Shown: piece after piece, positions 22,863 to 31,697 of the stretch | Numbering within the stretch: position 1 is the first letter of the stretch | How the letters are laid out: the number at the start of each line of letters is the position of its first letter | Assembly (NCBI GenBank): GCA_965221755.1 | Contig: OZ244921.1 | Span: 1,860,001-1,924,000 of the forward strand | Length of the DNA: 64,000 bases | Direction of reading: 5' to 3' | Origin: Azophilus sp965221755 | Lineage (GTDB): Bacteria > Pseudomonadota > Gammaproteobacteria > Pseudomonadales > Azotimanducaceae | Position numbers and translations under genes: made by a program | The notes under the pieces: model-generated | Told to the model about the DNA's origin: nothing | What the model saw: only the letters and a program-made list of their open reading frames with translations | Databases searched by the model: none

Positions 22863-24955
22863 GCAGCCTCCGAATTAACTTTTGCAGTTTTCGCAGCAAT
22901 AACCAGCGAACCAGATTCCTCGAACGCCGCGGCGCTGTCGCCGGGAACCCAGATCGTAGTATCCACTGCGTCGATGAGCGCAGGCCCTGTGATTTGAGCC
23001 CCTGGGCGCAGTGACTCGTATTGGTATATGCTCACGGCCTGACGACCAACCCCTTCCTGATAGAGCGTTCGTGATGACAGGGGTTCCGGTTCTATGGAAC
23101 TGCCGGCACCTAGCTCTTCCAGCTCTACCCTTACCGTCTCACCGATGCCGATTGCCCGCAAGGAAACAAACTCAACCGGCGCACCTGCGGCTAGTGCAGC
23201 TTCGCTGTAACGTTGGGCATAGGCCTTCTTGAAAGCCTCCACCGCCCATTCAGCATCAAACGAAGCGTTCGCTTCATTCACCTCGAGCGGCAGCGTCAAC
23301 TCCCACTTCTGTCGGTAGAATCGGAAGTCTCCATAGACGTTGACGGTTTGTTTTGACACCTCGACACCATCGTCGGAAAGATCTCCGCGCACTTCCTCCA
23401 TGAGGGTTGTGATTTTCGCTACGACACGCTCCGCCTCGCTCTCTTCCTGCAAAGGGAGCATGCGATCAACCAACGAGACTCGCTCTCTGCGAAAATCAGC
23501 AACCGCCGCGCCAAATGCCGAAAAGACGGACGTCATGGGCGGAACGACGACCCGGCCCATGCCAAGATCAGCCGCCAGTGCCGGCGTGAAGAGTGAGCCA
23601 CAGCCACCGTAGCTAACAACGGCCGTCTCGCTCGGTCTGATGCCGCCTTGCGCCAAACGGGAACGAACGACGCGGCTCATTTCAGCCAGCGCAATCTGTC
23701 GAATCCCTTCAGCGGTCTGAAACGCATCCAGACCAATGCGCTCGCCAAGCTTTTCGCACGCTTGGGTGGCTGTATCCAGATCAAGGGCCACACTGCCGCC
23801 GAGGAAAAAGCCTCCGTCTATGTAGCCAAGCACGAGCAACGCATCAGTCACAGTCGGCTCCGTGCCGCCGCGCCCGAAACAAACAGGGCCCGGATTGGCT
23901 CGTGCTGACTGAGGCCCTACCCTTAGGGCGCCTCGCGCATCAATCCAAGCGATGGAGCCGCCGCCCGCGCCGACGGACTCCACATCGACGGAAGGCTGCG
24001 CAGTGAAAATGCCGTTTATCTCGCCGCGCTGCCTGGTCATGGGCTGACCGTTTTCAATCACCGCAATATCGATGCTGGTACCGCCCATGTCCACTGTGAG
24101 TGCTTGATCAATGCCTAGCGATTCACACAAGGAACCGGCTGCCGCTGAACCAGCAGCGGGCCCGGAAGAGGCGAGACCGAGGGGATTGCGCCGCGCATCA
24201 TTGACGGTGACGGCCCCACCGGTGGTATGCATCAATAGCAGCGGCACCTGCATGCCAAGCGCGTTCAACTGCGCCTCTAGCTCACTCACGCCATCAATCG
24301 CATCCGCACAGTAGGCATTGAGGGCTGCAGCCGAGCTTCGTTCGTATTCACGCAAAACGGGGAGCAAGCTGATGCCGGAAAACACGGGCAGTGACGGGAA
24401 GTGCTCCTTTAGGCACTCCACTGCTGCTTGTTCATGTTGTGGATTGCGAGACGACCAGATAAATGAGACGGCAAAAGCCTCGACCTGTTCCTCCTCCACA
24501 AGGCGCTTGGCCGCTTCGACCAGTTCGGTTTCCAATAGAGGCCGCACAATCGCCCCATTGCGATCAACCCGCTCCCCAACCCCAGCAACGCAGCTTTCCT
24601 TCACCGGCGCCCACGGGATCTGTGACCAACCGTCCTTGAAGCTGCGCTTGCCTCTTGCTGCAATGAGGTGCCCCTCAAAGCCATGTGTGGTGATGAAGCC
24701 AACACGACGACCACCCTTTGTGGCCAGCACATTGGTCACCGCCGTTGTACCGAGACCAAAGCGAACCACACCCTGCATGACGGTTTGCAGAGGCTGACCT
24801 AAGAGCCGTGCAACGTTTTCCAAGCCCTCCAAAACGCCTGCGCCAAAATTCTCCGGCTGTGTGTAAGCCTTTGCTTTCAAACATAGAGTGCCATCACCTA
24901 AGACCACATCGGTAAAGGTCCCGCCCACATCAACTCCGACCGCGTACTTCCTCAT
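22859..24955 (-). CDS. hyuA: hydantoinase A / oxoprolinase family subunit
   Basis: 698 residues. It shows the ASKHA-type ATPase core: GVDVGGTFTDVVLGDG at the N-terminus, GTTAVTNVLATKGG, TDALLVLGYIDGGFFLGG and VDMGGTSIDIAVIENG. It binds ATP and phosphorylates the cyclic amide or ketone substrate before HyuB acts. The start is ATG 24955; no strong ribosome-binding site is visible, but a promoter lies 33 bases upstream. First gene of a seven-gene operon with overlaps or gaps below 40 bases throughout. The true substrate is unknown; N-methylhydantoin, oxoproline and acetone-type relatives all belong to this family. Confidence 0.93.
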   Translation of the reverse strand: MRKYAVGVDVGGTFTDVVLGDGTLCLKAKAYTQPENFGAGVLEGLENVARLLGQPLQTVMQGVVRFGLGTTAVTNVLATKGGRRVGFITTHGFEGHLIAARGKRSFKDGWSQIPWAPVKESCVAGVGERVDRNGAIVRPLLETELVEAAKRLVEEEQVEAFAVSFIWSSRNPQHEQAAVECLKEHFPSLPVFSGISLLPVLREYERSSAAALNAYCADAIDGVSELEAQLNALGMQVPLLLMHTTGGAVTVNDARRNPLGLASSGPAAGSAAAGSLCESLGIDQALTVDMGGTSIDIAVIENGQPMTRQRGEINGIFTAQPSVDVESVGAGGGSIAWIDARGALRVGPQSARANPGPVCFGRGGTEPTVTDALLVLGYIDGGFFLGGSVALDLDTATQACEKLGERIGLDAFQTAEGIRQIALAEMSRVVRSRLAQGGIRPSETAVVSYGGCGSLFTPALAADLGMGRVVVPPMTSVFSAFGAAVADFRRERVSLVDRMLPLQEESEAERVVAKITTLMEEVRGDLSDDGVEVSKQTVNVYGDFRFYRQKWELTLPLEVNEANASFDAEWAVEAFKKAYAQRYSEAALAAGAPVEFVSLRAIGIGETVRVELEELGAGSSIEPEPLSSRTLYQEGVGRQAVSIYQYESLRPGAQITGPALIDAVDTTIWVPGDSAAAFEESGSLVIAAKTAKVNSEAA

Positions 24956-24987
24956 ATGTTCAGCTACCGAACAACTGATTAGAAAAA

Positions 24988-25016
24988 TTATTACGCACTT
25001 GAAGAATTCTGTTCAA
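24988..25016 (-). promoter_or_regulatory. candidate promoter and operator for the hyu-P450 operon
   Basis: On the minus strand TTGAAC (25011-25016) is followed after 17 bases by TAATAA (24988-24993), 33 bases before the hyuA ATG. The -35 box is embedded in a quasi-palindrome centred on GAATTC (CTTGAAGAATTCTGTTCAA). Two direct TGTTCA copies, 9 bases apart, lie just beside it on the plus strand (about 25010-25024). Such symmetry at the -35 box would suit a repressor, possibly the Lrp-type protein encoded at 28313. Confidence 0.5.
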
Positions 25017-25234
25017 CTTGTTCAGTTTATAGCCACTCGATCCTCCTGGTACTACGGTGAGGCGGATCGACATTGTGCGCACTTCAAGTAGCGGCGCGGG
25101 CTTGAGCAATGCATGATTCTTCGACTCCAAGGCGGCGGAATGGGGCAGCGCTACGCGGCTACTTCTTCACCATCTTCGGTATTGACCACCACCACTGGCA
25201 CTCATACCTCCTCGGCTAAAGTTGGCCAGGCTAG

Positions 25235-27391
25235 CTAGAATCTCAATGAGATTTCCATACCATACGTACGCCCAATTGCGTAGTTCCCATTGATGATCCC
25301 AAGCGCACTCGTATTAAAGGTACCGGTGAGAATGTCCTCGTCAGCAAGGTTTTTGCCAAACAGCCTGATCTTCAAGGGCTCCATAAAAGAGGGTTCGTAC
25401 AAGACGTGGAGATTCGTTGTCGTGTATGAGTTCTGATTCCCAAATCCAGTCATTCTTGCAATGCCAAAGTCCGTATAAGGGACATCGTCGCTGTAGTAGA
25501 TCTCGGCACGGATGGTCAAAGTGCTGCCATCGTCAAACGTGCCCGTGTACTGGCCTGCGAGGGTGCCTGAAAATTCTGGTGTACGGGACAAAGGATCACC
25601 ATTTCGGTTTACCAGATCGATTCCGGGGACAAATGGATCATCGACAAGGAAATCACCGAATTCGGTGTCTGCATACGCTCCGTTAACTTCCACTGAGAAC
25701 GACTCGGTGAGAAGCCAGGACAAGTCGAACTCAACTCCGGTTACCGAGGCTGATGCAGCGTTGTTGACTTCCGTTTGCAATCCTGTCGCGTCAATTTGCT
25801 GAACCTGCATGTCCTGATAGTCGTAGTCGAAAATCGCCGCATTGAACGTGCCGCGCCCTTCAGCGAACGTCGTTTTCAAACCAACTTCAATCGCTTCAAC
25901 CGATTCTGGGTCAAACACATCGGCGCAGGAGTTCAGATCAAAGCCGCCTGCCTTATGACCATCCTGCCATGTTGCATAGACCATCGCGTTGTCGCCGATG
26001 TCATACTGGAAGCCAAACTTGGGCGTAAAGTCGTCCCATTCCTCGTCTCTTTGCAAACCAGCCGGACAGAAGAGGGAATTCATCTGACTTATCTTCTTTC
26101 GTTCCTCGTTGTATCGCGCACCGCCAATCATTCGGAGGCGTTCAGTAACCGAGTAGTTCAAGTCCGCGAACACGGCCCAAGCATCAGATTCTTGGTCAAA
26201 TGTTGTGAACAAGAAGAATAATGGAAATGAACCGTCAAATATTGCGTCATCATTTAAATAGAAGGCGCCCGTAACCAAGCTCGTCCTTTGATCAATATAA
26301 GAAATTGACAGCTCCTGAGTAATTGTCTCGCTGGATATGTCATAGTTGCCAGTTGCCGAGAAAAACGGGGAGTCTGATCCGTCGGTGTCGAAATTCGATT
26401 GAACATATTCGTTTTCTGAGTAGCCCGTGATGGATTTTATCGTGACTCGATCACTCATATCCCAACTGATGGTGCTTGTGTAGGAATCCTGATTTGTGTA
26501 TCCATCCTGATCCGCCACATCCGTAAACACCTCATTAGGTTCGTCGGTGTGGTTTCCAGGGAGCAAATAAAACGCTGTGAGGGGATCTACAATTCCAACT
26601 AGCTGATAAGCTATGACAGAGTCGGTTTCGATGCTGCTTGCAGATAGATCAATCGCAACCGAATCGTTAGGTTCGAATCTTAGAGCCAGCCGACCGCCAA
26701 GAGTCTCGTCTGCCCGATAGCCACCATCGAACGGCCCGATGACATCAACGTAACCATCTCTGTCGTTAAAAATAAGGCTCAGTCGAGCAGAGAATGTGTC
26801 AGACAGAGACCCGGAAACAAATTGGTTGAATCCCTTACGATTGTAATTGCCCGCGACCAAATCAATTCCTGCCTCGAATTCTTTAGTGGGCTTCTTCGTG
26901 ATGTAGTTGATGGTTCCGCCTGTTGCATTTCGACCATACAGTGTACCTTGCGGTCCCTTCAGCACTTCCACTCGCTCCAAATCGCTAAGCGCGAGCAGAA
27001 CGGATTGAGTCGCAGGCTGGTAGACGCCGTCGATATGCTGCGCCACCGCAGGGTCATCAATTCCACTGGCGGAATTCTGACCAATACCCCGAATGCGGGT
27101 TAAGTTCGCTCCGTTTTGATGAGAAGCGACGAGTCCGGGTACGCTAAATTGAAGATCGCGAACGTTTTGGATCTCCAATAGTTCGATTTTGGATTCTTGA
27201 AATGCGGAAATGGATGCGGGTATATCTTGTATCGATTCACTGCGTTTAGTTGCTGTCACAACCATTTCTTCAATTGCACCTTCGTCATCTTCCGCATGCA
27301 CAGCGGCCATTGACGTGGGCACTGCGATAGCCAACACAAAGTTCAACAGACTGCTTGCGCTTAGACAGCGCGCTCCAATTTTCAATTTCAT
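25235..27391 (-). CDS. TonB-dependent outer-membrane receptor (island copy)
   Basis: 718 residues from ATG 27391, which has GGGGAGA upstream; the longer reading from 27439 lacks this. A signal peptide is at about 1-33 (ending MAAVHA), then EEMVVTATKR as a TonB-box-like start. The plug carries VRIRGIGQ-type and VEVLKGPQGTLYGRNATGGTINY motifs, and a beta-barrel ends in a terminal Phe (MEISLRF). It is closest in style to receptors for small organic ligands rather than well-known siderophore systems. It lies 279 bases upstream of hyuA on the same strand and probably imports the pathway substrate (inference). Confidence 0.95.
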   Translation of the reverse strand: MKLKIGARCLSASSLLNFVLAIAVPTSMAAVHAEDDEGAIEEMVVTATKRSESIQDIPASISAFQESKIELLEIQNVRDLQFSVPGLVASHQNGANLTRIRGIGQNSASGIDDPAVAQHIDGVYQPATQSVLLALSDLERVEVLKGPQGTLYGRNATGGTINYITKKPTKEFEAGIDLVAGNYNRKGFNQFVSGSLSDTFSARLSLIFNDRDGYVDVIGPFDGGYRADETLGGRLALRFEPNDSVAIDLSASSIETDSVIAYQLVGIVDPLTAFYLLPGNHTDEPNEVFTDVADQDGYTNQDSYTSTISWDMSDRVTIKSITGYSENEYVQSNFDTDGSDSPFFSATGNYDISSETITQELSISYIDQRTSLVTGAFYLNDDAIFDGSFPLFFLFTTFDQESDAWAVFADLNYSVTERLRMIGGARYNEERKKISQMNSLFCPAGLQRDEEWDDFTPKFGFQYDIGDNAMVYATWQDGHKAGGFDLNSCADVFDPESVEAIEVGLKTTFAEGRGTFNAAIFDYDYQDMQVQQIDATGLQTEVNNAASASVTGVEFDLSWLLTESFSVEVNGAYADTEFGDFLVDDPFVPGIDLVNRNGDPLSRTPEFSGTLAGQYTGTFDDGSTLTIRAEIYYSDDVPYTDFGIARMTGFGNQNSYTTTNLHVLYEPSFMEPLKIRLFGKNLADEDILTGTFNTSALGIINGNYAIGRTYGMEISLRF

Positions 27392-27475
27392 GGCATCTCC
27401 CCAAAAAATAGCGCCATTGCCTGTTAGGTTTCCGATCACCGTCTCCGAAATCTACCGATCACGAATTTGGACAGC

Positions 27476-27507
27476 GATATAGTGCGCGTATGGAGGTTGG
27501 ATGTCAA
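27476..27507 (-). promoter_or_regulatory. weak candidate promoter for the TonB receptor gene
   Basis: A perfect TTGACA -35 box (27502-27507, minus strand) is followed by TATATC after 20 bases, a longer spacer than usual. It lies 85 bases before the receptor ATG in an AT-rich stretch. A regulator-assisted promoter would fit this spacing. Confidence 0.3.
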
Positions 27508-27819
27508 TACTTTCATATAATGCGTAGTTTGAAGTGATTATTTTTTCTGCAAATGAAAATTCTGCCGACACTTGGGTGACGCCTCCAGGCATTCGGCCAC
27601 GTCGGCCCAACTCGGAGTAAGGCGAATGCTCGGATGTCGGCGCTTAGCCCGTATGTCGCAGGAGTGTGGTAGAGGAACCGCAGAAAGCCAAGAAATATCA
27701 ATGTGTTGTGGTAACTACTCGCCCCCCTGCTCCCGCTTCGGGGAGGGTCCTTCGCCGAGGCTTCCACCATGTCGGGGGGAGGGGGGGGGCGTTGAGTGAG
27801 GGGGCCATGCAGCGCAATG
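27508..27819. other. intergenic stretch without a gene
   Basis: AT-rich DNA up to about 27700 changes abruptly to GC-rich DNA with a run of G residues near 27776-27789. No reading frame resembles a protein. The change of composition marks the junction with the transposase relic that follows. Confidence 0.4.
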
Positions 27820-28210
27820 GACTGCGGCAACTAGAGATTCGGCAGTGGGCCGTGGCGCGCTCGGCGGAGCGGAAGCATCCGGAGAGCTTCTGCCTGACCT
27901 TGGCCATTCGAGTGGCGCGCTCGGCGCGATGGTTGGTGAAGGGGACGTCGGGGTCGCGGGTTAAGCGGAGCGCCTTGAGGCTAGCCGCGCTCGGAGCGGA
28001 TGACTTTGACCGTCAGTCTTCGGTGCCGACGCCGTGCAGCCGGCGCTTGCTGCGGTCGACCCGCACGGAGGTCTCGCCGATGCACAGGGAGGGCATGGCC
28101 AGCAGGCTTGCGACGGCGCCATTAGCGCGATCAGCGGCTGGCACGGGCTCGAAGCCGCTTTGGAACCGAACCATGCGTTGCCCATGCCCGCGCCGCCACT
28201 TGAAATGCGC
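27820..28210 (-). pseudogene. IS66-family transposase (TnpC) C-terminal relic
   Basis: On the minus strand the conserved TnpC end is readable: RDPDVPFTNHRAERATRMAKV then RQKLSGCFRSAERATAHCRISS (about 27840-27960). Just upstream, in a shifted frame at about 28020-28090, GETSVRVDRSKRRLHGVG matches the region around the second catalytic Asp/Glu block. Frames are broken and both ends are missing. It lies between the TonB receptor and the divergent regulator. The insertion probably separated two genes that were once adjacent. Confidence 0.62.
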
Positions 28211-28312
28211 ACAGCGCAGAACCGCCTCGCTACAGTGTTAAAGGGAGGGGGGAGTGCTTCTGTGTTTTATGCTATAAGTGCAGCTCAACCACTAACATAA
28301 ACGAACCCACAC

Positions 28313-29275
28313 GTGGACGAACTTTCGCTGAATATAATTTCTGAACTTGAAAAAGACCCTCTAATCAGTACGCAAGCCATTGCCGATCGGCTTGGGGTTA
28401 CCAAAAGCAAGGTCGCCACACGCCTTAAGCGTATCGAATCACTGGACGCCGCACACGTCATGGCCAACACTAGCGGCACCGCGGGAGGCTACGTCGTTTA
28501 TCAGGTCTTCCTAAAAGTGCGGGGCCGCCCTATCGCCGAAGTGGCTGCAGAACTCAGCGTACTTGATGAAACGATGTTCATCTGTGGGCTTGTGGGCGAG
28601 GAAGATCTCTATGTCTCCATGCGTGCGCATCAATCCAGATCGCAAGATACTCTGCTGGCTCTTTTTGCCAATTGCGCAGGCATCAGCAGCATTCGCATCG
28701 ATACAGTCTTTGGTACCTTGGCCGCAAAGTACAGTCGCATCTCTTTTGACCCGAATCGAAGCATACTCTCTGTTGACGAGCGAAAGCGCCAGTTGAAGAA
28801 AGACCTGGCTGAGTTGCCGCTAGACGATCTGGACTTGACCATCATTGCGGAAATGCATGAGCAGGGTCGTTGCAGCATACGTGGACTCGCTAGGGATCTC
28901 GGCGTAACTGAGGGTACTGTGCGGTATCGCATTCGAAACCTCAGAGAGAAGGATCTGCTGTCGATAATTACCGCGATCGAACCATCCATTAGAGGAAAGG
29001 ACACTTGGTCGCTACTAGAACTCGCAGTCGAACCGAGCGCTCCGCGAGAATTCGCTGCAGAGTTCGAAACCGCTGAGTGGCTGGAGATCATTCAATATAC
29101 ATCAGGCGCTACCGCACTCACCTGCATACTCTTGACTGAAGGGCGGGTCGAGTTAGGGTCCGCCATCCACGCTGTCCGCAATCACCCAGCAGTACGCGAG
29201 GCGCGGCCTTCGCTGCTTGCTGATATCTACAAAATTGACACAAGGTGGCGTGTGCCTCCAGCAAAGGAGTGCTAG
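28313..29275 (+). CDS. Lrp/AsnC-type transcriptional regulator with two HTH domains
   Basis: 320 residues from GTG 28313. It has two tandem Lrp-like units. The first HTH is at about 1-50 (LNIISELEKDPLISTQAIADRLGVTKSKVATRLKRIE), followed by a ligand-binding RAM-like domain to about 150. The second HTH is at about 165-210 (DLDLTIIAEMHEQGRCSIRGLARDLGVTEGTVRYRIRNL), followed by a second, weaker RAM-like domain. Ordinary Lrp proteins have one unit of about 160 residues. It is divergent from the receptor and operon and so is the likely local regulator. There is no clear ribosome-binding site, so the start is uncertain. Confidence 0.85.
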   Translation: MDELSLNIISELEKDPLISTQAIADRLGVTKSKVATRLKRIESLDAAHVMANTSGTAGGYVVYQVFLKVRGRPIAEVAAELSVLDETMFICGLVGEEDLYVSMRAHQSRSQDTLLALFANCAGISSIRIDTVFGTLAAKYSRISFDPNRSILSVDERKRQLKKDLAELPLDDLDLTIIAEMHEQGRCSIRGLARDLGVTEGTVRYRIRNLREKDLLSIITAIEPSIRGKDTWSLLELAVEPSAPREFAAEFETAEWLEIIQYTSGATALTCILLTEGRVELGSAIHAVRNHPAVREARPSLLADIYKIDTRWRVPPAKEC

Positions 29276-29379
29276 CTCGGATATAGGCCTCTCTCGTTTG
29301 GTAGGTGGGCGGAAACAGCCTGACCGCCTCGCCCCGATAAGTTCAAGCTACGTTAAGGATTCGCCCCAAACTGCGCGGA

Positions 29380-30160
29380 TCAGGCCCAAAGCGCACCAAC
29401 CGGCAGCGCGTGGATGCGATTGCCGAACGGCACCGAGGCGGTGCCAGTGTAGAGGATGACGCCGCACACGAACCGGCTGCCCGCAAGTTTGGCTAACGTG
29501 CGCAGCCCCCGCGCCGCGCTTGGGCGCAGGCTGGCGCCAGCCTTGACCTCAATGCCGACGACATCGCCAGCGGAGCTTTCCAGCACCAAGTCCACCTCGA
29601 TGCCCGAGTGGGTGCGGAAGTGTTGCAGGCGGCACTGCTTTTCGAAAGCCGCCTGCGCAAAGCCGCGTGGCCAGCAACTGCCGGGGCGTTTCGGGTTGGA
29701 GGCTGGTCTGCGGGGGCGCCCCGCTGGGCTGCTGGGTGCCGATGGCGGTCAGGTCTGCTGCAAACGCACGCTCGACAAAAGTCTCGCGTACGCCAGCCAG
29801 TTCACCCTGCGACAGGGGCCATAACATGTGCGTTTCCATCCTTCCGACCAACGCCTCGGCAAACGGCGACCAAAGCGGCCCGCCCGCCGAACCGGCGAGC
29901 AGAAACCGCCCCGGTCGGCGGTCGGCATCCACCGCCGCCTTCAGTGCGAGCGCGAGTTCCGGCGCGCGCTGAGCCTCATCCATGGTGGCCGCCCCCGGCA
30001 ATCCGGCCAGAAACCCGACGGGGTCGGCCTGCGCGGCAGTGCAGGTGGCATCGTCGTCGAGAGTGACATAGGCTCTCGACGGCGAGGCGTTGGGCGGGGA
30101 ATTGGAGCTGGTGGCGCGCTTTCCGGATCGTGCCGTGCGCTTGTCGAATATTGGTGACAC
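29380..30160 (-). pseudogene. broken AAA-type ATPase of the DUF4143 group
   Basis: Two pieces in different frames are recognisable. About 29790-30085 encodes the ATPase middle (YVTLDDDATCTAAQADPVGF, TMDEAQRAPELALALKAAV, GRFLLAGSAG, LWPLSQGELAG). 29380-29595 encodes the C-terminal nuclease-like end (LVLESSAGDVVGIEVKAGASL, FGNRIHALPVGALWA). The Walker A part is missing from the 5' end and most of the DUF4143 middle is lost. Intact relatives are about 400 residues. It is a dead gene; a fragment of the same family with Walker A survives at 48977-49393. Confidence 0.75.
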
Positions 30161-30255
30161 CTTAAGCTCCTGAGCCCGCTATGGTTCCGGGTTCGCTCTT
30201 AGCGCGTGGGCGTAGCGTCCCATGAAATGAATGAGATTCAGAGGGCGCGCGACGC

Positions 30256-31035
30256 CTTCGACCCGAAGGAATCGTTTCGAACCAAGTTCGGCTCAAGGGT
30301 TTCCCGCCCATAGGCGTTGACGAAGCCCACAGCCTGCCAAACAATGCTCTTGAGGTGCTTGCGGAACTGCATATAGGCGGGTTGGGCGAAACCGACCAAA
30401 TTCCCTGCGTTGTGGTGCTGACCGGCTTGGCGCACGCCAAAAGAAACCTGAATGCCCACCCCGGGCTGACAAGGGCTGGCGATGGAACCACCATGAACAT
30501 GACGGCGATGGGCCCTGAGGAATGCGTCCAATCCACGACGAGGATGCTGGCCGAACTGTGCCCAAGTGATGCGCCTTGGGCGTCAAGGCAAACCTTGGCC
30601 CACCTTGCCGCTGAGTACTCGTTCGGGTGGCCCCGGCACTTGCTGAGCACCCAAAAGGTCGTTTGCGAAGCCCTGCTCGAAGCCAACGGCAACCTTCAAG
30701 CGCTCAACCACAAGCAAATCAGGGAGCGCTGCGCTGAACTCCGGGCTGAATGCTACGAAGAGCGCTTGGAAGACATGAATCCGCCCGGCGGCGACCCGGA
30801 CTTGACCAAGCACATTGTTGCTCAAATCGCCAAAGCCCCACCCCGCCACAGCTACCGAGGCTTGGAAGCCCTGTGCTCCAGTCAAGCCAAGGCGTATTGG
30901 CAATCCGATGAAGAGTTTCCCGGGGCAGGAACCCGCCAAGAGTTGATCGAGAATGGCATCGTCGAGCGCAAGGATGGCGTTTGGGCACTGTCAATTCCGT
31001 CGATGGCCGCTTGGGCCACGCAACAACTGCGGTGA
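30256..31035 (+). pseudogene. 5'-truncated AAA ATPase
   Basis: The open frame carries a Walker B-like GVDEAHSLPNNALEVLAELH at its beginning, then VVVLTGLAHAKRNLN (sensor region) and a winged-helix-like C-terminal half ending at TGA 31035. The Walker A part that should precede it is absent. The first methionine-type codon (30355) lies after the Walker B motif, so the annotated start would be inside the ATPase. It resembles the ATPases that accompany defence or transposition modules. The left boundary is approximate. Confidence 0.55.
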
Positions 31036-31194
31036 CGACCGCACCCTGCCGATTGGCAGCGAGACTTCTCTAAGCGCACTGCGAATCCGGTTGAATGGCA
31101 TGGGGTGCAGTCTCCCTTTCCGCCACCAGGAGACGACATCCAATCCGTGCGTCAGCGCACCGATGCGAGGACGGAATCTCCCAACACGCTGCAG

Positions 31195-31407
31195 TCAGTT
31201 CGCCCACTCCAAGCGCAACGTCTTTTTCTCCGCAACGCAGTCGCGCAGGTACAGATTGATCAGGCTCTGATACGGGATGCCGCTTTGCGCGGCCAGAGAG
31301 CGGAAGTAATCAATGGTGTTCTCGTCCAATCGTATCGTCACTTGCTTTTTGGGCTTGCGCAGGTAGGGGTTCTTTACCGATATTGAAAAGTCGTATGACT
31401 CTTTCAT
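31195..31407 (-). CDS. brnA: BrnA-type antitoxin
   Basis: 70 residues from ATG 31407 (MKESYDFSISVKNPYLRK). The core KKQVTIRLDENTIDYFRSLA plus GIPYQSLINLYLRDCVAEKK is typical of BrnA ribbon-helix-helix antitoxins, which bind and neutralise BrnT and repress the operon. Its ATG overlaps the terminal TGA of the read-through brnT frame. A longer upstream reading to 31497 belongs to the toxin gene's region. The antitoxin looks intact whereas its toxin partner does not. Confidence 0.82.
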   Translation of the reverse strand: MKESYDFSISVKNPYLRKPKKQVTIRLDENTIDYFRSLAAQSGIPYQSLINLYLRDCVAEKKTLRLEWAN

Positions 31408-31697
31408 CGCAAAAAGTCCGAATACTGGTTCCGTTCCGCCGGATCGGCCCCGCGGGCCGAGATGATCCGGATCAGGTCTTCTCCCTAGCGATAGCAATGA
31501 ACCACCACCAGCAATCGAAGCCGAACACTGAGGCCGAGCAGGATAAACCGATCCTCGTCGTCCGAGTGTTCGGGGTCCGGAATGACACGCGCGTTCTCGT
31601 CAAGAAACGCCGACTTGGCTTCCTCGAAGGTGACGCCGTGTTTCCGCCTGTTTTCCGACGCCTTGCGTTTGTCCCACTCGAACGCCGGATCACTCAT
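31404..31697 (-). pseudogene. brnT: BrnT-type RNase toxin gene interrupted by an in-frame amber codon
   Basis: The frame from ATG 31697 encodes MSDPAFEWDKRKASENRRKHG, VTFEEAKSAFLDENARVIPDPEHSDDEDR and FILLGLSVRLRLLVVVHCYR. TAG then occurs at 31485-31487. Reading through it gives GEDLIRIISARGADPAERNQ and a stop that overlaps the brnA start, exactly as in intact brnTA operons. The truncated product loses the IRIISAR strand and the C-terminal helix, which carry catalytic-core residues in BrnT. A single substitution of a Glu codon would explain it. Full-length relatives have about 90-98 residues. Confidence 0.8.

Noticed and set aside
27776..27789. G-run considered as a phase-variation tract
   Set aside because: It lies in non-coding DNA at the edge of a transposase relic, with no promoter or gene start it could switch.
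31485..31487. Amber codon in brnT considered as programmed readthrough or recoding
   Set aside because: No supporting structure was seen, and other genes in the window end normally at TAG (for example ccoN's neighbour genes and tuf), so genome-wide recoding is unlikely.
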